From IMG/VR virus record IMGVR_UViG_3300034094_000013, positions 1-45,928 of that record: 45,928 nucleotides of DNA. One strand, 5' to 3'. A program made the translations under genes and the position numbers. Shown here piece by piece: positions 6,412 to 14,000 of the stretch (position 1 is the first letter of the stretch; each line of letters starts with the position of its first letter). The notes under the pieces were generated by a model that did no database searches, was not told the DNA's origin, and was given only the letters and a program-made list of their open reading frames with translations. Origin of the DNA: a virus.

Positions 6412-6585
6412 TCACTCCCTGTGTGCGCACCGCTTCCGTGCTGAGAGGGGCCACCCTGCCCCTGTGTCAGCAACCTCATGCGAGGTAGCGATGCCAGCCT
6501 TATTTGGCCCTCTCAGCGATCCACCGGGACGTAGCGTCCATGCAGGATCAAGTACCTGCCCGTTGCCCGGATTTCGTGCTGGCAT
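6412..6585 (-). CDS. Candidate small gene, 57 aa, between helicase and early genes
   Basis: A frame of 57 codons begins at ATG 6585, with CGGAG two bases upstream, and ends in a TGA at 6414-6412, two bases before the ATG of the next gene. That stop-to-start arrangement matches the rest of the genome. The product is small, basic and glycine/proline-rich (MPARNPGNGQVLDPAWTLRP at the start), with no recognisable motif. The ribosome binding site is too close to be ideal. The frame also runs through a long inverted repeat, so the stretch may instead be an untranslated structured leader. Confidence 0.35.
   Translation of the reverse strand: MPARNPGNGQVLDPAWTLRPGGSLRGPNKAGIATSHEVADTGAGWPLSARKRCAHRE
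6440..6517 (-). repeat. Long inverted repeat (13 paired bases, one bulge, about 51-base loop)
   Basis: Left arm 6440-6453 (GCTGAGAGGGGCCA) pairs with right arm 6505-6517 (TGGCCCTCTCAGC), with one unpaired base. The loop itself holds a small CCTC-ATGC-GAGG stem around 6475-6485. In RNA from the minus strand this would be a branched structure lying 30 to 110 bases upstream of the 6137-6409 start codon. It has no trailing U-run, so it is not a typical intrinsic terminator. It may control translation or RNA processing between the helicase gene and the early genes. Confidence 0.5.
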
Positions 6586-6688
6586 CACTCCGCCACCCGA
6601 TCAAGTTCAAGGTGGTTTGTTTAGGCTCGACCCTTTTGATTTCGGACGCTGTGAGGTACGAGAAAATGAACAGCGTATGCAGACTCAC
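6548..6688 (-). CDS. Weak candidate 46-aa gene overlapping the helicase stop
   Basis: A GTG at 6688 overlaps the helicase TGA (GTGA), the junction type seen elsewhere here, and opens 46 codons containing LHTLFIFSYLTASEIKRVE and KQTTLNLIGW. AAGG lies about four bases upstream. It overlaps the 57-codon frame at 6412-6585 by 38 bases, so at most one of them may be real in full. There is no motif or compositional bias to decide. If neither is coding, 6410-6684 is a 275-base leader. Confidence 0.22.
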   Translation of the reverse strand: MSLHTLFIFSYLTASEIKRVEPKQTTLNLIGWRSDASTKSGQRAGT

Positions 6689-8217
6689 TTGGCCTTGCGG
6701 CGGACCAACTCCTTTCGCACGGCGCTCTTGAACGGCGACTCCCGCTTCGTGGAGTTCAGCACCCACGACAGGTAGTCGGCTGGAATGTCTTGCAGTGGGA
6801 TGCCCTCGTACTTGCCGTACAACATCCTCCAGCCTCGACGCTTCTTGCCGTCCTCTGGCTCCGAGAACAGGTCGCGAGTCGTGTGATCGAACGTCACGCC
6901 GACGATCAGCTTTTTTCTCTTCTCGATGAGGTCGGCAGTCTTGGCCTGCAACTCAGCAAGGTCGTGAGCATCCTGTGCAGCAATGACGCTGGTGGCACAC
7001 ACTTCGCCCTCGCTCAGTGCTGCCGCCATCCGCTCTCGGCGGGCTTTCGACTTGCGAGTCTTGTGGTCAAGCACGTCGAGGGCATTGAGGATCTGATGGC
7101 TGCGGCTGGCGTCAGTGATGTCGTACACATGAAACGTGGGCTTGCCGCTTGCGGCAATCGCAGCCAGCCTCTCGTCGCGAGTCATGCCCGGTTGCAGTAC
7201 GCCCGGAAGAGGACGAGTGCCGCGACCAAGCCGCTGCTCATACCGCGAGAGCGAACGCTGCGGCGAGGCGAAGTAAATGTTGCGGACTTCGGGATGATCC
7301 CAGCCGCACGAAAGCACGCCGACGTTAAGAATGACCTTCGCTTGACCACTCTTAAACGCCTCCATGTTTGCCGCCCTGTCAACGGGATTCTGCTTGCTGT
7401 GGACAACAGCAACCGGCAACTGATACCGGGCGAACACGTCCGCCAGAAGCCGCAGTTGACGCAGGTTTCCGCAGTAGACGACGCTTGGCTGCTGACCAAA
7501 TGTCTGGAGGACAAGGCTGCTGATCTCCTGTGCGAAATGTTCGCCAGTCAGCACCGCAGCGAGTTGCCTCTTGTCCCACTCGTGGCTCACCTCATCGACC
7601 AGCGTCAGGTCGAATGCCTTGCTCTCTGACAGGTGGCACGTTGGTCCCACCAGCCAGCCCTCATTGATGAAGTCGAGCATCCCGTAGGCGATCTCGGGGC
7701 GAGGCCAGTACCGCAACGCCTTCCCCTTCCTCTTAAACGGCGTGGCACTGAAGCCGACGATGGTGGCACCGCGAGTTTCAAAGTGCGTCAAGAGCTTCTC
7801 AAAGGCTGGCGTCGTCCCGATGTGGCACTCATCAACCACCACCAGCGTGATGCGGTCATAGGCGGTCATCTTGTAGCGGTCGCCAGACAGGAGCGAGTCA
7901 CGCGAGCCGACGATCACACGGCGACGAAACCCTTCCATCCACTCTGCGACGTTCGCACCCTGCTCGATGTCCGCTTCTTCGCCCAGCCGCAGTTGCAGAC
8001 GGTCGCGAGCCTGACGCATCAACTCCAGCAGCGGAGTGATGACGAGCGGAAAGCGGGCCAGCCGAGAGAGTTCAGCAAAAACCTCCGTTTTGCCAGCACC
8101 CGTAGGCAGCGCGACCGTGATGCGCCGAGCGCCAGCCTTTGCTGCGAGGCACACTTGTCTGACTGTTGCGGTCTGGTAATCGCGAAGGACTACCGGCTCA
8201 TGTGCGAGTGCTGTCAT
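6685..8217 (-). CDS. SF2 DNA/RNA helicase with C-terminal DUF3820-like domain
   Basis: 510 residues. SF2 motifs appear in order: Q-tip-like LRDYQ (11-15), Walker A PTGAGKT (38-44), DECH (129-132), SAT (157-159) and QRLGRGTR (about 328-335). This is the layout of phage DEAD/DEAH-box helicases that unwind DNA for replication or recombination. After about residue 440 a charged linker leads to WRMLYGKYEGIPLQDIPADY (about 464-483) and LSWVLNS, which resembles the DUF3820 domain. The start at ATG 8217 has AGGA about nine bases upstream and overlaps the preceding gene by 20 bases. It lies next to ERF and RecE-like genes, which points to recombination-dependent replication. No other replicative helicase is seen in the window. 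Confidence 0.88.
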   Translation of the reverse strand: MTALAHEPVVLRDYQTATVRQVCLAAKAGARRITVALPTGAGKTEVFAELSRLARFPLVITPLLELMRQARDRLQLRLGEEADIEQGANVAEWMEGFRRRVIVGSRDSLLSGDRYKMTAYDRITLVVVDECHIGTTPAFEKLLTHFETRGATIVGFSATPFKRKGKALRYWPRPEIAYGMLDFINEGWLVGPTCHLSESKAFDLTLVDEVSHEWDKRQLAAVLTGEHFAQEISSLVLQTFGQQPSVVYCGNLRQLRLLADVFARYQLPVAVVHSKQNPVDRAANMEAFKSGQAKVILNVGVLSCGWDHPEVRNIYFASPQRSLSRYEQRLGRGTRPLPGVLQPGMTRDERLAAIAASGKPTFHVYDITDASRSHQILNALDVLDHKTRKSKARRERMAAALSEGEVCATSVIAAQDAHDLAELQAKTADLIEKRKKLIVGVTFDHTTRDLFSEPEDGKKRRGWRMLYGKYEGIPLQDIPADYLSWVLNSTKRESPFKSAVRKELVRRKAK

Positions 8218-8485
8218 GGTTGCGCTTCCTTGCTAGTGGTTTCCGCCGTTTCTTGGCGGGCGTCTTAGGACTCATGTCCTGCTCAACAGGGGCTGGCTGC
8301 TGCTCCACTGGCACGGTCATCACGCTGGCAAACTTTGTGTCAGCCATCCGAGACAGCACGTCCAGTTCGGCAATCAGTCGCGGCAATGCCTCACGGCAAT
8401 ACTGCTGGGCTACGTCATCGGGCAGCACGTCTTGCTGCGCCATGACTGCGACAACACGGGAGTAGTCGATGTATTTCTGTTGCAT
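8198..8485 (-). CDS. Hypothetical protein, 95 aa, with basic tail
   Basis: From ATG 8485. The N-terminal two thirds are helical and acidic/neutral (MQQKYIDYSRVVAVMAQQD, then DDVAQQYCREALPRLIAELD). The last 25 residues are strongly basic (KTPAKKRRKPLARKRN), suggesting nucleic-acid or partner binding. There is no clear Shine-Dalgarno sequence; the ATG follows a U-run that ends a hairpin. It overlaps the helicase start by 20 bases, so it may work with the helicase, for example as a loader or accessory factor. That is inference; no family is recognised. Confidence 0.6.
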   Translation of the reverse strand: MQQKYIDYSRVVAVMAQQDVLPDDVAQQYCREALPRLIAELDVLSRMADTKFASVMTVPVEQQPAPVEQDMSPKTPAKKRRKPLARKRNHDSTRT

Positions 8486-8488
8486 AGG

Positions 8489-8521
8489 AAAAAGTGCCGG
8501 ATGGTCTGGACGCTGTCCGGC
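8489..8521 (-). terminator. Hairpin with U-run between ERF and helicase genes (attenuator candidate)
   Basis: Read on the minus strand, GCCGGA (8521-8516) pairs with TCCGGC (8501-8496) and is followed by ACTTTTTCC, a stem plus U-run like an intrinsic terminator. Upstream a second hairpin, GGGAGG/CCTCCC (8549-8544 with 8538-8533), competes with a longer pairing, GGTCTGG (8545-8539) with CCAGACC (8509-8503). It lies in the 72-base gap before the gene at 8198-8485. The stem is short, so termination is probably partial. Confidence 0.42.
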
Positions 8522-8557
8522 GCAGCGCTGAGGGGAGGCCAGACCTCCCTTTGCGGG

Positions 8558-9226
8558 TCAGGTCGCCACCGCTGGCTCCTTCTTGGATTCCGTTTCCTTC
8601 TCGTCCAGCGCGGAGGCTAGGTCACGCAAGGCGTCAAGCGACTTCTCGCTCAACATCCCCTCGCTCACTCCCTTCCGGGCACGAACGATTTCCGCATCGC
8701 GAGCCTTCTTCGATGTGGCCGCACGAATCTTGGCAATGAGTGCCGAGACGATTCGCGGCTCATCGCTCACAGTGGCCGCAGCGTGAGACGCATTGGCCTG
8801 TGCCCCGTCGTCGTCGTTGTCAGCGGCAATGCCCAAGATGGCACAGAAGGCCACGCGCTTGAGATACGTCGCCGTTGACGCCAACGACTGCGGAGGCACG
8901 TTGCCCTTCATGGGCAAGTACGACCGCTGGAACTGGCCGGACTTGTGGCCCAGCGTGGTGACGAGCATCATCGTGCCGTCCTCGCCGTAGGGCATGAACG
9001 ACTGCGTGACCGACAGCCCGTTGGCTGACAGCGCAGCCCGTGCGGTGTCGATCACCGTCGCAAGATCGGCGTAGTCGGGGATGGGATTCCCCTGCCGGTC
9101 CTTCTTGGCGAAGTGCGAGACACAGGTGCGGGGAGCGTTCCTCAACTGACCAATCGCCACAGCGTGTGCTGCGAACAGTTGGTCGAGATGCTCCGACGCT
9201 TCGATCCAGATTGATTGAGACTTCAC
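8558..9226 (-). CDS. ERF-family single-strand annealing protein
   Basis: 222 residues from GTG 9226, chosen for GGAG six bases upstream and GTGA overlap with the preceding stop. The conserved ERF core is visible: DYADLATVIDTARAALSANG (51-70), MMLVTTLGHKSGQ (86-98), then SLASTATYLKRVAFCAILGI (114-133) and the acidic AADNDDDG. ERF proteins anneal complementary single strands during phage recombination and genome circularisation, in the manner of RecT or Red beta. The C-terminal third is charged and variable, as is usual in this family. The adjacent RecE-like nuclease supplies single strands, so the pair forms a two-component recombination system. An early role in replication is likely. Confidence 0.88.
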   Translation of the reverse strand: MKSQSIWIEASEHLDQLFAAHAVAIGQLRNAPRTCVSHFAKKDRQGNPIPDYADLATVIDTARAALSANGLSVTQSFMPYGEDGTMMLVTTLGHKSGQFQRSYLPMKGNVPPQSLASTATYLKRVAFCAILGIAADNDDDGAQANASHAAATVSDEPRIVSALIAKIRAATSKKARDAEIVRARKGVSEGMLSEKSLDALRDLASALDEKETESKKEPAVAT

Positions 9227-10203
9227 GACATACTCCTCAGGGCATGTGCCGGAAACTGGAGTTCAACAACCTCGCCATGCTGGTCCGGCAGCCACCAGTC
9301 GAGGTCTTCGCGCAAACGAATGTCAGCAAGAGCCTTGTCCATGAGACGCTGCCCCTCTGCGATAACTGCCTCTGGCAGCACCACTACTTGGCAGTCGTGA
9401 GGCAGGCTCGTGGAAATGACGATGAAGCGAAGCGGTGTCGGCGTTAGGCCGCACGCCTCCATGCCTCGCATGTACCAAGCGCACTGGAGGTGGTACTTGA
9501 ACTGGAGACACGAGCGCCACCACTCCACGAGGATGTCGGCGTCTCTTGTGGTCTTGAGGTCGATCCAGCAGTGCGGCGTGATGGCGTCAGCACGGCACTT
9601 GAGGTTGTGCCCGTCCGCATTCGTCCAGCGGATGCTCACCTCATGGGCGGTGATCTCGGCTATGAGTTCAGCAGCCGCCGGGTTGCTCTTGATGGACGCA
9701 ACCTCTGCGAAAATCTGCGCCCGCTCCTTCGGCCCCACAACTGTCGAGCCAGCGGGAGCCTCGTTTTTGGCCCACTTCTCAGCCTCTTTGCCTACCTGTC
9801 CGGTCGCAGTTAGCGTTGAGGCAGGTGGAGAGACGAGCGTTTCAAGGAAGGCGTCGCCCTCCTCCAGCCATCGGTGAACAAGTGTCCCGTGATCTAGGGC
9901 ACTGCTCTGGTATGGCGGGAGGGTCTTGGCGACGTGACGCTGGTAGTACAGGGCAGGCGAGTCAAGGAGCGTTTTGACCCGGCTGCAAGACCTGTGAGTT
10001 TCGTCCGCGTGATAGTCGGCATTGCTCTCCCCATGCCGGATGTCGGCGTCTACATGCTGCTTGTACTGCCCTAAATCTAGGGGCGCACAAGCAGCATGTA
10101 GCGTCCCAGACTGCACGTCGAAAGCGTCGGGGCTCAGGACAGGGGGGTTGCCCGCTGTATGGGTGGCGATACTTTCTGCGGCGGCCGAGAGGAGTGTAGC
10201 CAT
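9223..10203 (-). CDS. RecE-like PD-(D/E)XK exonuclease
   Basis: 326 residues. The RecE/Cas4-type nuclease core is recognisable: DHGTLVHRWLE with H110, LKCRADAI with D206, WIDLKTTRDAD with D215-L-K217, and YHLQCAWYMRG carrying the QxxxY motif (Q240, Y244). These enzymes degrade one strand of a DNA end to feed an annealing protein, here the ERF gene that follows with GTGA overlap. The first 65 residues are poorly conserved in look, and their DNA holds a 52-bp quasi-palindrome. The ATG at 10203 has only a weak AGG upstream and shares bases with the ATG of the divergent recombinase gene. A GTG around codon 30 is possible, but no start exists further in before the conserved core. Confidence 0.85.
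   Translation of the reverse strand: MATLLSAAAESIATHTAGNPPVLSPDAFDVQSGTLHAACAPLDLGQYKQHVDADIRHGESNADYHADETHRSCSRVKTLLDSPALYYQRHVAKTLPPYQSSALDHGTLVHRWLEEGDAFLETLVSPPASTLTATGQVGKEAEKWAKNEAPAGSTVVGPKERAQIFAEVASIKSNPAAAELIAEITAHEVSIRWTNADGHNLKCRADAITPHCWIDLKTTRDADILVEWWRSCLQFKYHLQCAWYMRGMEACGLTPTPLRFIVISTSLPHDCQVVVLPEAVIAEGQRLMDKALADIRLREDLDWWLPDQHGEVVELQFPAHALRSMS
10050..10101. repeat. 52-bp quasi-palindrome: perfect 15-bp inverted repeat around a partly symmetric 22-bp centre
   Basis: Arms 10050-10064 (CTACATGCTGCTTGT) and 10087-10101 (ACAAGCAGCATGTAG) are exact reverse complements. The 22-base centre is itself partly symmetric (CCCTA-AATC-TAGGG near the axis), so 22 of 26 half-site positions match. 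It ends 100 bases before the start codon of the plus-strand tyrosine recombinase and lies inside the 5' part of the RecE-like gene. It may be a recombination core or arm site, an operator for the divergent gene pair, or a telomere-type site. No U-run follows on either strand, which argues against a terminator. Confidence 0.85.
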
Positions 10204-11023
10204 GATGACGTTACCTGAGTTAGTGACTTTGTACCTGAGTGAGCGTTCCGTTAGCAGGCTCTACGAGAGGAACATGACCCGACTCGCACGCAACGTGGGA
10301 GTGCTGACTGTGCAAGATTGCAACCGCTATCTAAAGGAGCGGCTGACAAAGGTTGCCTCCGTGACCGTCTTGTACGAGCGAACCATGCTCCTCGTCCTGT
10401 GGCGTTGGGCACTGGACTCTGACCTAGTGGACTTACCCCCGAAAGGACTTGTCAAGATCAAATCCAGTCGGCCACCTACTAGGGCGTGGACTTTAGACCA
10501 GTGCTGTACGGCTGTCAAGGCCAGTTTCGCCCTCGATTCCGAGATGATGAAAAGCGGATGCCCGCTTGGGCTTTTCATTCGGTGCTGGCTATTGCTGGGC
10601 TACGAAAGCGGTGCGAGGCGTGGCGACCTGTGGCGAATGAAGGCGTCGGACTTCAGCGGCGACACGCTGTGGTGGACGCAGCACAAGACCGGAAACCCGT
10701 GCCCGAAAATCCTATCGGAGGAGTGCGTGGCTGCTGTCAGAGACATGCTGTCACGCTCGCCGAATGGAACGGTCCTTTCGTGGGCAACTTGCGTCAGCGG
10801 CGGGGGCAAGCAGATGCGGAAGTTCTTGATTCGCGAGAAGCTCGGAGGCTCATCGAAGTGGCTCAGGCGGTCTTCCGCCACTCATATAGAGATGGAGAGT
10901 CCGGGCAAGGGTCGGATTCATCTGGGCCACAAGACGATTGGGCTGGCCGAGAAAGCCTACATCGACTGGACTCAGGTCAGGCGAGACATCCCCCAAGCCC
11001 CTCGCCTACTCAAACAGGGATAG
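10202..11023 (+). CDS. Tyrosine recombinase/integrase, the only plus-strand gene
   Basis: 273 residues from ATG 10202 (GGAG seven bases upstream; an immediately following ATG is an alternative). The catalytic set is present: R139 in ESGARRGDL, K162 in TQHKTG, K219-W-L-R222 in place of the usual H-x-x-R, H243 in HLGHKT and the nucleophile Y253 in KAYID. The N-terminal 90 residues match a core-binding helical domain. Lysine at the first box-II position occurs in some family members, so activity is plausible. It would mediate site-specific strand exchange for integration, excision or dimer resolution. Its start codon overlaps that of the divergent RecE-like gene and its end overlaps the convergent internal-virion gene by 18 bases. 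A promoter must lie in the RecE-like coding region. Confidence 0.87.
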   Translation: MMTLPELVTLYLSERSVSRLYERNMTRLARNVGVLTVQDCNRYLKERLTKVASVTVLYERTMLLVLWRWALDSDLVDLPPKGLVKIKSSRPPTRAWTLDQCCTAVKASFALDSEMMKSGCPLGLFIRCWLLLGYESGARRGDLWRMKASDFSGDTLWWTQHKTGNPCPKILSEECVAAVRDMLSRSPNGTVLSWATCVSGGGKQMRKFLIREKLGGSSKWLRRSSATHIEMESPGKGRIHLGHKTIGLAEKAYIDWTQVRRDIPQAPRLLKQG

Positions 11024-14000
11024 CGACCCAGTATCGCTCGACTTCTTCTTGCTCTTGCTGGCCTTCTTCGGCTTCCGTAACTCGCGGCGTTCTCGACCCA
11101 GTGCCCGAGATACGGCAAGCCGTCGAAGCGCCCACTGCGGCACTCGTGGCTGCATCGCTTCGGGAATGTAAACCTGCTTGAACTCGCGAGTGAATGGGTC
11201 GATGCTGCTTTCGATCTCGCGGGTGGCGTCGGACAGGATGTCCTCCTGCGCAACGGTTCTGCGCTTGACGCCAGACAGGGCGTTGACCGCCGTCGTCAGC
11301 ACCCGATCCGATAGCGGGCGATCACCTCTGGTGTCGAGCAGCGAGCGTGCAGCGTAGAGCGGTCGCCCAACGAACGGCAAGATCTCTACACCCTTGTCGA
11401 TGACGGTGGGCACGTCCGCATTGGGGTTGCCTGAGACTGACCGCAGGATGGCATCGAGCGAGGATGTGGCCTCACCCGCCGGACGATTCGTAAACAGGTC
11501 TTTGTTCGCCGCGACTTCGATGCCAGTTCGAAGTGCCGGGTGCAATTGCATAGCAATCTGCCGTGCCGTGCCAGCCGCCGTCCCGGCAATCGTGCCCGGC
11601 GTCTCGATCATGTTCAGTTGGTCGAAGCCCGGAAAGTCGAGGTCTGTAAGGTACGCTTGCGTGCCCGGAGATGGCTTGCCACCAAACTCCTCAGGGATGG
11701 CAAACGCAAACTGCGACCGCAGGCCGGAAGGAATGTAGGTGTCGTCGCCTTCGTTCTGAACTGCTTCTGTTCCCTTAATGAGTTGGCCGTAGCGACCACC
11801 CGGCTGCTCCACCAACTGCCGCAGCACCTCGCGGAAAATCCGGGACTGGAATGAGTACCATGGGAATAGACGCTTGAGTACAGTCTTTTCAAATCCAGTC
11901 AGCGAGGAGTAGTCCACGTGCGCCCGCTTCATGGCGCGAGCCGCCGCCTGCGGATCGTACCCCTGACGAAGCAGTTCGATGTACCCCGACAGACGGTTGA
12001 TGCCGTCCGTCAAGTTGTTCATTTGCTCGCCCGCCCGCAGGATCGGATTCCTCGTGTCGTTGAGCGGCTTGAGTTGCGAGCGCCACGTAAAGAAGTCGTT
12101 GCCAAACTGCTGCCATGACCGGCCCTGCTGCGGCATCAGTTCGCCCACAATCGTCCCGGCAGTGATCGGTGTGGAGCCGGGAAGGTTGGACAGCGCCCCC
12201 TTCCCGATCATGCTCGCACCGGCCTCGTTGAGTTGCGTTGGCCCGATCAGTCCGCTCTGCGACAGGTCAGCGTAGAACTGCGCCAGCCCGTCGTTGCCAG
12301 CGTATCGCGGAATGGATCGCAGTGTCTTTTGAAACGTCTCGCTCTGCGGACCCTCTTGCATGAGTGCCCTTGCGGCACGCACGCCAGTGGTGGACAACGC
12401 ACCCTCCAGCCAGTTGCTCATCGCACCGCTGTACATGTCACGCACGGCACGGGCAGGCCACGTCAGGATCGAACCCTTCCATGCCTGAGTGAGGTGGTCG
12501 AGTTGGTTGAGCAACGCCTGCGAAGCCTCGCCAGTCTCAAACGCATCCCGTGCTCGCATGAGGCGGTTGATGTGTTCCTCTGGGATGCTGATCTCAGCGA
12601 GTTTGACCTTGTCGGCGTCACCGCCAAAGATCGACGCGATCCTCTCTCGCATCTGCTGCGACGCACCAATCTCCTCGCCAACATCTCCGTAGGTCTTTAG
12701 GCCAAGACGATTGATGGCTTCCTGCATCGAGATGTGCCGCCCGCCTCCGACCTCGCCAAACGGCTGGTCTTTCGCCATCGTGGCAAGCGAGTCATACAGA
12801 GTCTTGGCAGTCGCCATCGACTCGTTGCGGCCCCGCATGTATCCGCCGATCATCTCGGTTGGATGCTGTCCGAACAACGGGGACTTCTGGAGTACGTCAT
12901 CGGGCAGCGTGTTGAGGACGCGAGCAATGTTGCGGGCCTGCTTGAACTCGATGGGCGGCTGGCCCGGAGCAAGTTTGGCGTTGAGCTGCTGCACGATGTA
13001 GTTCGCAGCCTCGTCGTCGTTGTCGGCGGTACGCTTGGCCCCTGCTACAAACGAGTCACGAGACAGGTCGATGATCGTGTCTCGACCACCGGGCACCTGC
13101 ATTGCCTCCGTGCGACCAATCATGTCGCCGGTCATCAGGTTGAGAGCGTCACCAACCTTGCGGTTACGCTTGCCCTCCATGTCAAGGATGGCCTCTGCCT
13201 GTCGCGGTAGGTAGTCGATGCCGTAGGTGTCGTGCAGTTCGTTGGCGATGAGGCCAGCGTTGCGAGACTCTTGTAGGTAGTCCTGCCGGTTGTTGATCCA
13301 CCAGTCCGCATATTCTTTGAGTGCAGGGCGGGAGTTGACATACGCCTCGTCGGCGGAGGTCATCACGCTTGGGCGGCCCTCTTGTGCCGCACCCCAACCT
13401 TCAAGGTAGCGGCCTAGCGCACGGTTGCCTTCCTCACCTTCAAACACTTCCGGGTGCTGCGAAGCAATCTTGGCTAGGTGGTAGGTGTGGGTGCCGGTGG
13501 CAATGCCACCCGTGCGTTCGCGAGCCTTGTAGTTTGCAATGTTGGTGATCTGCGACTCGGCGTCGAGTGCCCCGTCCGTCCCCTTGCTGAACATCGCGGC
13601 GGTGGTGCGACCAATCGGACTCCATCGCAAGGCAGAGCCAAGCGTGTCCAGCGTGTCGGCGTACTTGTCGCCAAACCCCTTACCCAAGAAGTCGCCCACG
13701 ATTGTTGGGTCTTGGAACGGAAGGCCCACGCCAAAGGACTTGGACAAGCCCTTCTCTCCACGCAACCGCTGGAAGTCAGCGGGATCCATCACGCCCTTCA
13801 ATGCACGCTCCGTCGCCGCCGGATCGTCTGCGTAACGAATCAAATCATCAAGAGATACTTCGCGGGCAGCGGTTCGAGGGCCGTAGAGCGGGCGGCCTGT
13901 GGTTGCAGGATCAAACGTCGTGATGTTCCGCCCGGTGCTTTCCAGTGCTGCCTTGTTCCGCTGGGCGACAGTGGGCAGCAGGTCATCCGCCATGCCGGTG

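Noticed and set aside
10148-10175. Weak TTGCCC ... TACTTT promoter candidate for the recombinase
   Set aside because: Spacing is tolerable, but the -10 match is poor and it cannot be told from chance. A promoter must exist upstream but is not located.
11022-11038. AGCGA/TCGCT stem just after the recombinase stop as terminator
   Set aside because: The stem is only five bases and is inside the convergent coding region. No proper U-run follows.
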